From assembly GCF_001281175.1 (NCBI RefSeq), contig NZ_KQ440395.1, positions 563,312 through 627,311 of the forward strand: 64,000 bases of DNA, given 5' to 3'. The position numbers were made by a program, and so were the translations under genes. Of the stretch, positions 1 to 7,885 are shown piece by piece. How positions within the stretch are numbered: position 1 is the stretch's first letter; each line of letters opens with the position of its first letter. Under the pieces are notes generated by a model. The model was not told the origin of the DNA. It saw only the letters and a list, made by a program, of their open reading frames with translations, and ran no database searches. The stretch is from Apilactobacillus apinorum (GTDB taxonomy: Bacteria; Bacillota; Bacilli; Lactobacillales; Lactobacillaceae).

Positions 1-1008
1 AAGTACAAGCTGGACAAGAGTATATTAACCGCCGTAAAGGATGTTAACTTAGAAGTTAACGATGGGGAAATTTACGGAATTATCGGATACTCAGGTGCTG
101 GTAAGAGTACATTAGTTAGAATGCTAGATGGTTTGGAAGCTCCAACATCTGGTTCAATTGAAATTAATGGTAAGGATATTGCTAAGTTAAGCAATAGAGA
201 ATTACGTGAACAACGTAAAAAGGTTGGAATGATTTTCCAACACTTCAACCTATTATGGTCTAGAACCATTCTAGAAAACGTTGAATTACCTTTAGAAATC
301 GCTGGAGTAAGTAAAAGTGATCGTCGTGAAAAAGCAACTAAGTTAATTGAACTTGTTGGTTTACATGGACGTGAAAATGATTACCCATCAGAATTATCAG
401 GTGGTCAAAAACAAAGAGTTGGAATTGCTAGAGCACTTGCTAACGACCCAGAAATTTTAATTTCTGATGAAGCAACTAGTGCTTTGGATCCACAAACAAC
501 TGATGAAATTCTTGATTTATTATTAGAAATAAACCAAAAACTAAACTTAACTATTATGCTAATTACTCATGAAATGCATGCAATTAGAAAAGTAGCTCAA
601 AAAGTTGCTGTTATGCAAGAAGGTCAAGTTGTTGAAACTGGAAACGTATATGACATTTTCCAAAACCCACAACAAGCTATCACTAAACGTTTCGTTAATG
701 AAGACGGTGCTCCTAATGCTAAGGATCTAAGTATGACTGTTGATGAAATTATTAAGAACTATCCAAATGGAATGGTAATTAAGCTATTGTTTAAGGGAAC
801 TCAATCTCAAAAACCAGTGGTTTCTCAACTAATTAGAGAATTCGATTCATTAGAATTAAACATCGTTGAAGGAAGTATTCATCAAACTCAAGGTGGTTCA
901 ATTGGATCACTAGTTCTTCAACTTCTAGGTACTGCTGAAGATCAAAATAAAGCAGTTGAATACTTGAAATCATTAAACGTGGAAGCAGAGGTGATTAACC
1001 GTGGCTAA
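1..1008 (+). CDS. metN: Methionine ABC transporter ATP-binding protein MetN (5' end missing)
   Basis: ATPase of the MetNIQ D/L-methionine importer, acting at the inner face of the membrane. The reading frame is open from base 1, so the true start is left of the window. In the visible frame the Walker A GYSGAGKST is at codons 29-37, the LSGGQ signature near codon 132 and Walker B with SDEATSALDP near codon 155. The last 75 or so residues form the NIL domain that in MetN proteins senses methionine and inhibits transport. The stop overlaps the metI start by 8 bases. Order metN-metI-metQ is the usual one and supports methionine as substrate over other ligands. Confidence 0.93.
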   Translation, partial: KYKLDKSILTAVKDVNLEVNDGEIYGIIGYSGAGKSTLVRMLDGLEAPTSGSIEINGKDIAKLSNRELREQRKKVGMIFQHFNLLWSRTILENVELPLEIAGVSKSDRREKATKLIELVGLHGRENDYPSELSGGQKQRVGIARALANDPEILISDEATSALDPQTTDEILDLLLEINQKLNLTIMLITHEMHAIRKVAQKVAVMQEGQVVETGNVYDIFQNPQQAITKRFVNEDGAPNAKDLSMTVDEIIKNYPNGMVIKLLFKGTQSQKPVVSQLIREFDSLELNIVEGSIHQTQGGSIGSLVLQLLGTAEDQNKAVEYLKSLNVEAEVINRG

Positions 1009-1693
1009 TCAAGGAATTCAATCGTACTTCCAATTTAACAACGTTAATTGGGATGCAATGAGACAAGCAACATGGGAAACAGTTTGGATGACAGCATTAT
1101 CAATGATTATTGTTTCCGTATTAGGAATTATTTTGGGACTATTATTATTCGAAAGTAGAAATAAATCTGGTTTCGGTTGGAAATTAGTTAACTGGATTGT
1201 GTCACTATTAGTTAACATTTTTAGATCAATTCCATTTATTATTTTAATCGTATTATTATTACCATTTACTAAGGACATCGTTGGTACCATTATTGGTCCA
1301 AAAGCTGCGATTCCTTCACTAGTTATTTCTGCTGCACCATTCTATGCAAGAATGGTTGAAGCTGACTTTAGAGAAGTTGATAGTGGAGTAATTGAAGCCG
1401 TTAAATCAATGGGTGGAACTAACTGGGATGTTATCTTTAAAGTACTATTACCTGAAAGTACACCTGCATTAATTGCTGGTGCAACAGTTACAGCTATTTC
1501 ATTGATTTCATACACTGCTATGGCTGGTGCTATTGGTTCAGGTGGTCTAGGTTACTTAGCATACCTAGATGGTTTCCAATCAAATAACAACACTGTTACT
1601 TTAGTAGCGACTGTAATTATTTTAATTATCGTGTTAATTGTTCAAACAGTTGGAGACTTATTAGTTAAAAGAATTGATAAACGAACACTATAA
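1001..1693 (+). CDS. metI: Methionine ABC transporter permease MetI
   Basis: Membrane component of the MetNIQ importer, 230 residues, about the family length. It has five hydrophobic segments and the cytoplasmic coupling loop with the EAA-type sequence EAVKSMGGTNWDV near residues 130-142. The start is a GTG at 1001 with GAGGTG about seven bases upstream, inside the end of metN, so translation is probably coupled. metQ follows after 12 bases. I have no reason to doubt the family; methionine specificity is inferred from MetN's NIL domain and from MetQ. Confidence 0.93.
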   Translation: MANQGIQSYFQFNNVNWDAMRQATWETVWMTALSMIIVSVLGIILGLLLFESRNKSGFGWKLVNWIVSLLVNIFRSIPFIILIVLLLPFTKDIVGTIIGPKAAIPSLVISAAPFYARMVEADFREVDSGVIEAVKSMGGTNWDVIFKVLLPESTPALIAGATVTAISLISYTAMAGAIGSGGLGYLAYLDGFQSNNNTVTLVATVIILIIVLIVQTVGDLLVKRIDKRTL

Positions 1694-1705
1694 GGAGGAT
1701 TTAAA

Positions 1706-2530
1706 ATGAAAAAAGTATTATCCTTTGGTGGTATCGTAGTATTATTCATCGTTCTATTATTATTAGGACCTGGTAATTATAAGGCTAAGAATACTATTAG
1801 AATTGGTGCTTCAAATATTCCACATGCGGAAATTTTGAGACATATCGAACCAGAATTAAGAAAAAAAGGAATTAAGTTAGATATCGTAACTTTCCAAGAT
1901 TATGTGTTACCTAACCGTGCACTAGCTGGTAAGCAATTGGATGCCAATTACTTCCAAACTCCTGCATTTTTAGATCAATGGAATAAGGAATATGATGGTC
2001 ATCTAGTAAACGTTGGTGCCGTTCATTTGGAACCAATTGGTATTTACTCAAAGAAGTACAAAAAGCTATCTGATTTGAAAGATGGGGCTCATATCCTAGT
2101 AAGTAGTAATACACCTGACTACGGTCGTATTCTTCAATTATTCCAACAAAATGGATTAATTAAGATTAAGAAGGGTGTTAATATTACTCAAGCTAACTTT
2201 AGTGATATCGCTTCTAATCCTAAACACTTGGTCTTCCAAACTGGTTATGAACCAAAGATTATGCCTTTGATTTATAACAACGGCGAAGGGGATGCAGTTG
2301 CAATTAACTCTAACTACGCTGTTCAAGGTGGATTGCAACCTGATAAGCAAGCAATTGCGCTACAAAAGCCAGAAAAGAATTCACCATACTTTAATATCGT
2401 TGCCGTTAGAAACGGTGATCAAAACCGTAAGGATATTAAAGAGCTAGTAAAAGTATTACAATCAAAATCCACACAAGAATGGATTAAAAAACATTATAAA
2501 GGATCAGTATTACCAGCAATGGATTACTAA
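1706..2530 (+). CDS. metQ: Methionine-binding protein MetQ (NlpA family), no lipobox
   Basis: Extracytoplasmic binding protein that delivers methionine to MetNI. The 274 residues match the NlpA family: IRIGASNIPHAEIL after the N-terminal hydrophobic segment, then the LDANYFQTPAF and DPxxY-like ligand regions. The start ATG has a strong AAGGAGG upstream. Oddity: the hydrophobic N-terminus (residues 5-21) ends in LLLLGPGNY, and there is no cysteine anywhere in the protein, so it cannot be lipidated like typical Gram-positive MetQ. It is probably held by an uncleaved signal anchor or released. It is the last gene of the operon, followed by a strong terminator. Confidence 0.9.
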   Translation: MKKVLSFGGIVVLFIVLLLLGPGNYKAKNTIRIGASNIPHAEILRHIEPELRKKGIKLDIVTFQDYVLPNRALAGKQLDANYFQTPAFLDQWNKEYDGHLVNVGAVHLEPIGIYSKKYKKLSDLKDGAHILVSSNTPDYGRILQLFQQNGLIKIKKGVNITQANFSDIASNPKHLVFQTGYEPKIMPLIYNNGEGDAVAINSNYAVQGGLQPDKQAIALQKPEKNSPYFNIVAVRNGDQNRKDIKELVKVLQSKSTQEWIKKHYKGSVLPAMDY

Positions 2531-2533
2531 TAA

Positions 2534-2559
2534 AAAGGCGTTTTTAAACGCCTTTTTTT
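2534..2559 (+). terminator. Intrinsic terminator of metNIQ
   Basis: Near-perfect inverted repeat AAAGGCGTTT / AAACGCCTTT directly followed by a run of T, four bases after the metQ stop. The next promoter starts two bases later. Confidence 0.9.
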
Positions 2560-2560
2560 G

Positions 2561-2589
2561 TTGACATTTTTTATAATTACAAGTATAGT
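2561..2589 (+). promoter_or_regulatory. Promoter of the ytrABC-like operon
   Basis: Consensus -35 TTGACA (2561-2566), 17-base spacer, -10 TATAGT (2584-2589). It sits immediately after the metQ terminator and 42 bases before the GntR-type regulator gene. Confidence 0.8.
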
Positions 2590-2609
2590 TAGTTGCATAA
2601 GTAATTAAC
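2588..2609 (+). promoter_or_regulatory. Candidate operator for the GntR (YtrA-like) regulator
   Basis: Imperfect inverted repeat GTTAGTT-8-AATTAAC overlapping the end of the -10 box and the start region. The position fits repression by the product of the first gene. This is inferred from symmetry only; I know of no exact match to a characterised YtrA site. Confidence 0.35.
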
Positions 2610-2630
2610 CTAAAACAAGGTGGTGAAAAA

Positions 2631-3014
2631 ATGCAATTTGATTTCAACAGTCCGGAACCAATTTTTATTCAAGTTGCAACTCAATTAGAAGATGCGATTT
2701 TCACGGGAGCTTTCCAAGAAGGAACACAAATTCCTTCAACAACCGAAATATCAAAACAATTTAAGATTAATCCTGCAACAGTATTAAAAGGGATGAACAT
2801 GTTAGTTGATAATGATCTATTGGAAAAGCGTCGAGGAAGAGGCACCTTTGTTTCTAATGGAGCTCAAGAAGCCATCATTAAGAAACGTCAAGAGCATTTC
2901 TATAATGATTACATTTTAAACTTAATTAACGAATCTAAAAAATTACAATTATCAGAAGACGATATACTAACACTTGTAAAGAGAGGGTACGATAATGAGC
3001 AAAATAGAAATTAA
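2631..3014 (+). CDS. GntR-family transcriptional regulator, YtrA subfamily
   Basis: Short GntR regulator of 127 residues: N-terminal winged HTH (about residues 10-75, with GTQIPSTTEISKQF and NPATVLKGMNMLVDNDLLEKRRGRGTFV) and a short C-terminal dimerisation arm, without a ligand domain. That is the YtrA architecture. It is the first gene of an operon with an ABC ATPase (overlap 20 bases) and a membrane protein, as in ytrABC of Bacillus, where the regulator represses its own operon and cell-wall antibiotics relieve repression. The role here is inferred from that parallel. Confidence 0.85.
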   Translation: MQFDFNSPEPIFIQVATQLEDAIFTGAFQEGTQIPSTTEISKQFKINPATVLKGMNMLVDNDLLEKRRGRGTFVSNGAQEAIIKKRQEHFYNDYILNLINESKKLQLSEDDILTLVKRGYDNEQNRN

Positions 3015-3861
3015 ACATTTAAAAAAGCGATTTAAGTTTTCAAAAGAACCTCTATTTACTGATATCAACATTACGTTTGAAGAAAATCAAATTTATGGAT
3101 TATTTGGTGAAAATGGAGCTGGAAAATCAACATTAATGAGTTTGATTGCAGATTATAATTTTGTTACTGCTGGTGAAGTATTATACGATGGCGAACCTGT
3201 TCACGATAATTCTAAGGCATTACAAAATATCTATTACATGAGTCAAAATAATATGTATAACAAGAATGATAAAGTGAAGAAAATATTCGACTTTGTTAGT
3301 AAGTTATATGTAGACTATGATGTTGAACTACAAAATCGATTAGTTAAGAAGTTCAGATTAGATGAAAGTCAAAAGTTTAATAAACTATCCACAGGATACA
3401 AATCAATTGTCCGAATTATTATTTCATTGTGTGTACCTTGTAAGTTTATTTTTATGGATGAACCAACACTTGGTTTAGATGCTCGTAATAGGGAAGTTTT
3501 TTACACTAGCTTAATTGAAACTTACAGTGAAAATCCAAGAACTTTTGTACTATCAACTCATATCATTGAAGAAATTGATCAAATCATTAATCATTTCATA
3601 TTATTACAAGATGGTGAAATTAAGATGGATAGTTCTATTGATGATATTTCAGAAAAATCATACAGTATTTCTGGGCCTAGTGAAGATGTGGATAAATACA
3701 TTCAAGGAATCAATGTTTTAGATTCTGATCAATTAGGAAGATATAAGACAGTTCATTTTATGGATGAACTTCCAAATAGAGAAAAACCAGAATCAGTGGA
3801 TATTGAAAAAATGAAATTACAAAAATTACTAATCTACGTTATGGAAAAGGAGGGTAAATAA
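2995..3861 (+). CDS. ABC transporter ATP-binding protein, YtrB-like
   Basis: ABC ATPase of 288 residues. Walker A GENGAGKST lies near residues 38-46, the signature is the divergent LSTGYKS (instead of LSGGQ), and Walker B is FIFMDEPTLGLD near residue 155. The C-terminal 80 residues are a linker of unknown role, as in exporter-type YtrB and BcrA relatives. It overlaps the GntR gene by 20 bases and the membrane gene by one base (TAATG), so all three should be co-translated. The likely role is envelope-stress or peptide export; the substrate cannot be told from sequence. Confidence 0.85.
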   Translation: MSKIEIKHLKKRFKFSKEPLFTDINITFEENQIYGLFGENGAGKSTLMSLIADYNFVTAGEVLYDGEPVHDNSKALQNIYYMSQNNMYNKNDKVKKIFDFVSKLYVDYDVELQNRLVKKFRLDESQKFNKLSTGYKSIVRIIISLCVPCKFIFMDEPTLGLDARNREVFYTSLIETYSENPRTFVLSTHIIEEIDQIINHFILLQDGEIKMDSSIDDISEKSYSISGPSEDVDKYIQGINVLDSDQLGRYKTVHFMDELPNREKPESVDIEKMKLQKLLIYVMEKEGK

Positions 3862-4631
3862 TGAGAACTAAAGAACTAGTTAAAATGTATGTAAAAGAAT
3901 TTTTACCATTCCTGGAATACGCGTTAATTGTTTCAGTGGTCTTATTATTATTCTCTGTCCTTGAAAGTGAACAGAAGTTTAGATTGAATGATTTCCAAAA
4001 CCAATTTATTTCTATTCCATATATTTTTGATTTCTTTGCTTTGTTATGCGTAAGCATGAACCACAATCGTTTTAAATTAGCAATTCAACATGGAATTGAT
4101 CGAAAAGATTTCTGGAAGGCTAAGCTAATGCTTATGGCTAAAGCCAGTTTAGTGGTAAACGTAATTAACTTGGTATTTGTATTAATTATCATGAAAATGC
4201 ACGGGATGAATTCTCTAGCGTATACTAGTACGTATTTTGGATTTTTCCATAGTTACTTTATTGACGTTATTTTTATGTTTATTACTGATTATATAGCGTT
4301 GTTATTATTGATGGTATGCGTCAATTGTTTTGGAACATTTGCTTCCTTATTTAATCGTTACGGTAAAATTTGTTTTTACTTAATTTTAGCAGCAATGTAC
4401 TTTTTCGTCGGCTCAATTTTGGCTAAATACAGTGTTGTTGCTTCATTTACACATTTCTTGGGTAGAATTCATACTGAAGTGTTTTTAAACCTTGTTTTTG
4501 GTTTATATGAAAATCAAAAGCTTCACCCATATAGCAATCCGATTCATATAATCATTTCGATGCTAATTATGTTAGCAATAGCAGCAGCTTTCAATCTATT
4601 GTTTACTAAATTAGTTCAAGTAAAAAGATAA
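3861..4631 (+). CDS. ABC transporter membrane protein of the YtrABC-like operon
   Basis: Polytopic membrane protein of 256 residues with about six hydrophobic segments (near residues 15-35, 48-65, 92-110, 130-160, 172-195 and 230-250) and a short lysine-rich tail. It has no recognisable catalytic motif and is assigned as permease because it is joined to the ABC ATPase by a one-base TAATG overlap. It is ABC-2-like in topology. It completes the regulator-ATPase-permease set; ddl follows from its own promoter. Confidence 0.75.
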   Translation: MRTKELVKMYVKEFLPFLEYALIVSVVLLLFSVLESEQKFRLNDFQNQFISIPYIFDFFALLCVSMNHNRFKLAIQHGIDRKDFWKAKLMLMAKASLVVNVINLVFVLIIMKMHGMNSLAYTSTYFGFFHSYFIDVIFMFITDYIALLLLMVCVNCFGTFASLFNRYGKICFYLILAAMYFFVGSILAKYSVVASFTHFLGRIHTEVFLNLVFGLYENQKLHPYSNPIHIIISMLIMLAIAAAFNLLFTKLVQVKR

Positions 4632-4658
4632 AAAAGCATCATGTAAATAATAAAAACA

Positions 4659-4667
4659 TGTTATAAT
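4659..4667 (+). promoter_or_regulatory. Extended -10 promoter of ddl
   Basis: TG at 4659-4660, one base, then TATAAT at 4662-4667: a full extended -10 element. The -35 region is poor. The ddl start lies 38 bases downstream. Confidence 0.65.
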
Positions 4668-4705
4668 GTAGTTTCTAAGTTTTATTGATAGGACGGTATA
4701 AAAAG

Positions 4706-5803
4706 ATGAAAAAGACTCATTTAGCTTTACTTTTTGGTGGAGATTCATCAGAACATGATGTTTCAAAACGTTCAGCTCATAACATTTATGACGCAATGGA
4801 CAAAGATAAGTATGATATTAGTTTGTTTTTAATCACAAAGACAGGAATTATCTTAGATGACGAAGCATCTCATCGTGTCTTTGATGGTGAACCTGAAGAC
4901 CAAGTCGTTGAAGAAGTTGTTAAGGATTTAGATTTCTCAGATCCATTAGCACCTATTAAGAACCTTTCAAAGACTAAGAATATTGACGTATTCTTCCCAA
5001 TCGTTCACGGTAATTTGGGTGAAGATGGAACTATTCAAGGTTTACTACGTTTAATGCACAAGCCTTATGTAGGTAGTGGTATCCTAGAATCTGCTATGGG
5101 ATTTGATAAGGATATTACTAAGAAGATGTTGAATTTAGCTGGTGTTAGAAACACTAACTATTACTTAATTACTCCTGATAACAAGGATGAATTTAGTTAC
5201 GCTAAGTTACAAGCTGAATTTGGTGATGTTATCTTCTTGAAGCCTGCTAACCAAGGTTCTTCAGTTGGTATTCACAAGGTTACTAACGAACAAGAATTTG
5301 AAGAAGGTCTAAAAGACGCATTCAGATATGATTACAAGATTTTAGCTGAACAAGCAATCAACGGTCCAGAAGAACTAGAAATTTCTATTTTAGGCAATGA
5401 AAAACCAATTGCATCACAAGTTGGTGCCATTAGAGTTCCTAAAGAAGATAAATTCTATACTTACGATAATAAATTCGTTGATGCTAGTCAAGTTCAATTT
5501 GATATTCCTGTGGATATTCCACAATCATTATCAGATGAAATTACTGACCTAGCTCTCCGTGGATACAAAGCATTGGGTCTAAAAGGACTTGCTCGTATCG
5601 ACTTCTTGGTATCTAAGGAAGGTGTTCCTTACCTAGGGGAAGTTAATACTTTACCAGGTTTTACTAACATTAGTCTATACCCACAATTATGGGAAGCTTC
5701 AGGTATTAGTTACACTGAACTAATTGATAGATTAATTGACCTAGCATACAAAGAATTTGATCGTAGAAACAACATCATTCACGATTTCAAACCATTATCA
5801 TAA
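4706..5803 (+). CDS. ddl: D-alanine--D-alanine (D-lactate) ligase Ddl
   Basis: ATP-grasp ligase making the terminal dipeptide or depsipeptide of the peptidoglycan precursor. The ATG at 4706 is preferred to a TTG at 4685 because AGGACGG lies nine bases upstream of it; the product is 365 residues. Family motifs are visible: GGDSSEHDVS at the N-terminus, HGNLGEDG, GSSVG, and the C-terminal RIDFL and GEVNTLPGFT. In the omega-loop region FYTYDNKF, residue 257 is Phe where E. coli DdlB has Tyr216. This change marks D-Ala-D-Lac ligases of vancomycin-resistant lactobacilli and Leuconostoc (F261), so intrinsic glycopeptide resistance is predicted. It is monocistronic between its own promoter and terminator. 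Confidence 0.95.
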   Translation: MKKTHLALLFGGDSSEHDVSKRSAHNIYDAMDKDKYDISLFLITKTGIILDDEASHRVFDGEPEDQVVEEVVKDLDFSDPLAPIKNLSKTKNIDVFFPIVHGNLGEDGTIQGLLRLMHKPYVGSGILESAMGFDKDITKKMLNLAGVRNTNYYLITPDNKDEFSYAKLQAEFGDVIFLKPANQGSSVGIHKVTNEQEFEEGLKDAFRYDYKILAEQAINGPEELEISILGNEKPIASQVGAIRVPKEDKFYTYDNKFVDASQVQFDIPVDIPQSLSDEITDLALRGYKALGLKGLARIDFLVSKEGVPYLGEVNTLPGFTNISLYPQLWEASGISYTELIDRLIDLAYKEFDRRNNIIHDFKPLS

Positions 5804-5809
5804 TTTTTA

Positions 5810-5847
5810 AAAGACGATAGCCTTTAATTAGGTTATCGTCTTTTTTT
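5810..5847 (+). terminator. Terminator after ddl
   Basis: Stem AAGACGATAGCC pairs with GGTTATCGTCTT (one G-T pair), with an eight-base loop and seven Ts following. The 132 bases from here to tag hold no gene I can support. Confidence 0.88.
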
Positions 5848-5979
5848 GATGAAAAGGTTAAGAAATTATTAAGAAAGGCTTCTCAATTTGGTTTTTTTAA
5901 AGTTTGTAATATTCTAGTAAGTAACAAACACCATTTTGCGTATGTAATATTGTATGAGAAATGAAAGGAATTTATAAAG

Positions 5980-6525
5980 ATGAATAGATGTAGCTGGGCT
6001 AATGAAGATACTAATATGTTAATTTATCACGATAATGAATGGGGAGTTAAGAAATTCGATGTAAATGATTTATTCGAAAGTTTAACATTAGAAATATTTC
6101 AAGCTGGATTATCTTGGCAGACGGTTTTAAATAAGAGAGATGCTTTTAGGAAATCATTTTGTAATTTTGATATTGAATCAATTAGTAAGTTTAATGATGA
6201 AGATATTGAAAGGTTATTGCAAAATCCAAAAATAATAAGAAATCGTGCAAAAATAATTGCTACGATTGAAAACGCTAAATGCTGTCTTGAAAATGATTTG
6301 TGTCAGTTAACATGGCAACCGTTTGAATTTCAATCCCTAGATGGTTTAAATAATGGAGATAAAATTGGAACTCCTGATTTTGTAAACGATTATGTTAAAT
6401 CATTTAAAAAGATTGGATTTAAAAGAGTAGGACCTACTACTATGTATTCATATTTACAGTCTGTAGGGGTTGTAAATGACCATGATATGAATTGCTTTAG
6501 ACATGATCAATTAATAGAAGAATAG
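5980..6525 (+). CDS. tag: DNA-3-methyladenine glycosylase I
   Basis: Base-excision repair enzyme that removes 3-methyladenine from alkylated DNA. The 181 residues match TagI: the N-terminal zinc-binding region begins CSWANED, followed by YHDNEWG, the helix-hairpin area with FQAGLSWQTVLNKR, and a C-terminal GVVNDHDMNCFRH that supplies the other zinc ligands. RBS AAAGGAA lies upstream. It is followed after 29 bases by an XRE regulator. Base composition looks more AT-rich than the ddl gene next to it, which may mean weaker codon selection or later acquisition. Confidence 0.92.
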   Translation: MNRCSWANEDTNMLIYHDNEWGVKKFDVNDLFESLTLEIFQAGLSWQTVLNKRDAFRKSFCNFDIESISKFNDEDIERLLQNPKIIRNRAKIIATIENAKCCLENDLCQLTWQPFEFQSLDGLNNGDKIGTPDFVNDYVKSFKKIGFKRVGPTTMYSYLQSVGVVNDHDMNCFRHDQLIEE

Positions 6526-6557
6526 ATTTGGGATAATCTTAAAAAGGGGGGATAATG

Positions 6558-7370
6558 ATGAAGTTTAATAGTAATTTGATTAAGAAAAGACGAAAAGAAC
6601 TAAAATTAACACAAGCAGATTTAGCCAGAATGGTTAATTGTAGTCAACCAATTATCTGTCAAATGGAAAAAAACAATTATAAGCATGATATTGATGAATC
6701 AATCATTAAATCAATTTGTGATGTTTTACAATTAAAAATTGATGATGTGATTGAACAATATAATGATCCCGATATCATGGATGTTGATATTTTCGAAACG
6801 ATTGTTGAAGCTTCAACATCAATTGACTCCCTTGATAGATATAAACCATTCTTAGATAGTGCAGATTCTTATATCCGCTTTTATATTTTAAACTCAATAA
6901 AAAAATGGAAATTGTCATATCACGAAGAAGCAATTCATGATCTTGAAATAGCCAACAAACTATCAATTAATAATGACAACAAGATTACTTTAGATAGAAT
7001 GTTTCTTTTAACGTTATTATCACTTGAATATTGTGAGGTCAATGAGTATCAATTTGGATTCGATGCAATGATGGAATTAATAAGGTTATACTATGAGTTT
7101 AACTTTAAAGATAAAAATTTTAAGTATTGTACATTGTTATGGGATGAATTGTTGGATATTTGCATACAGGAGAGCAATACTTGCCTTTATAAACATTTAT
7201 TCAGAATTAGATATGTTACAATATATTACGCATCTTATAAGAATTATAACGGGATGCCAAGTTATGAAAAGCTCATGGAAATGATCGAGGATGACAATAT
7301 TTTCGCAGCACAAGATAACTATGAAAGAAAAATGGTTGATGAGTATATAAAAAAGAGACATTGGAAATAA
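6558..7370 (+). CDS. XRE-family regulator with helical C-terminal domain (Rgg/MutR-like)
   Basis: About 270 residues: an XRE helix-turn-helix at about residues 5-62 (KRRKELKLTQADLARMVNCSQPIICQME), then an all-helical region that looks TPR-like. This is the architecture and length of Rgg/MutR/PlcR-type peptide-responsive regulators. The second of two adjacent ATGs (6558) is better spaced from the AAGGGGG ribosome site than the one at 6555. The last codons form one arm of a hairpin that acts as a terminator for the opposite strand. No short pheromone gene is evident nearby. Target genes are unknown. Confidence 0.75.
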   Translation: MKFNSNLIKKRRKELKLTQADLARMVNCSQPIICQMEKNNYKHDIDESIIKSICDVLQLKIDDVIEQYNDPDIMDVDIFETIVEASTSIDSLDRYKPFLDSADSYIRFYILNSIKKWKLSYHEEAIHDLEIANKLSINNDNKITLDRMFLLTLLSLEYCEVNEYQFGFDAMMELIRLYYEFNFKDKNFKYCTLLWDELLDICIQESNTCLYKHLFRIRYVTIYYASYKNYNGMPSYEKLMEMIEDDNIFAAQDNYERKMVDEYIKKRHWK

Positions 7371-7380
7371 CCAATGTCTC
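7349..7380 (-). terminator. Minus-strand terminator embedded in the end of the XRE gene
   Basis: Perfect 10-bp stem GAGACATTGG / CCAATGTCTC (7355-7364 with 7371-7380). On the minus strand it is followed by TTTTTT (complement of 7349-7354). It terminates the minus operon ending with the universal stress protein, and its arms encode the last residues and stop of the regulator. Confidence 0.82.
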
Positions 7381-7381
7381 C

Positions 7382-7415
7382 AAAGGATTCTTTAATTAGA
7401 ATCCTTTTTATTTTT
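7382..7415 (+). terminator. Plus-strand terminator of tag/XRE
   Basis: Stem AAAGGATTCT (7382-7391) with AGAATCCTTT (7398-7407), followed by a T-rich tract. It lies directly against the stop codon of the convergent stress-protein gene, giving each direction its own hairpin. Confidence 0.85.
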
Positions 7416-7869
7416 GTACTTTATTTTCTAGGTCTGATTTTACGATTAACACGTCACATTCAGCAACTCTAGTTACGTATGAAGCAACTGAACCGATTAG
7501 AAGTCTTTCAGCTGCACTTTGACCGTTAGCACCGATAATAATTAAATCAGTATCAAAACGATCAACAAGATCTCTTGAGATGATTGATTTAGGTGCACCG
7601 TATTCAATAGTGTAATCAACATTTGTTAATCCGCTGTCCTTAGCTTTTTGTAGATACTTTTCTAAGGAATTTTTGACTCTAGCTGTTACATCATCAAGCA
7701 TAGATGAGTCAAAGTTAGCAAGGTTAGTGAATGATCTAGTATCGATTACGTGAACGATGTGTAAGTCAGCTTCGTTATGTTTAGCGACTTCCAAAGCTTT
7801 TTCAAAAGCTAATTTAGAATTTTTTGAACCATCGATTGGAATCATAATTTGATTGTAATCTTTTAACAT
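7408..7869 (-). CDS. Universal stress protein (UspA family)
   Basis: Cytoplasmic UspA-fold protein of 153 residues. It begins NQIMIPIDGSKNS (nucleotide-binding loop start) and ends with the ATP-binding signature GANGQSAAERLLIGSVASYVTR near residues 120-140, so an ATP-binding Usp is likely. The ATG at 7869 is chosen because GAGGTGG lies six bases upstream; a TTG 15 bases further out would sit in that site. It is the last gene of a minus-strand run after a small membrane protein. Stress role is known for the family; no specific function can be assigned. Confidence 0.9.
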   Translation of the reverse strand: MLKDYNQIMIPIDGSKNSKLAFEKALEVAKHNEADLHIVHVIDTRSFTNLANFDSSMLDDVTARVKNSLEKYLQKAKDSGLTNVDYTIEYGAPKSIISRDLVDRFDTDLIIIGANGQSAAERLLIGSVASYVTRVAECDVLIVKSDLENKVQK

Positions 7870-7885
7870 ATTCTGCCACCTCAAA

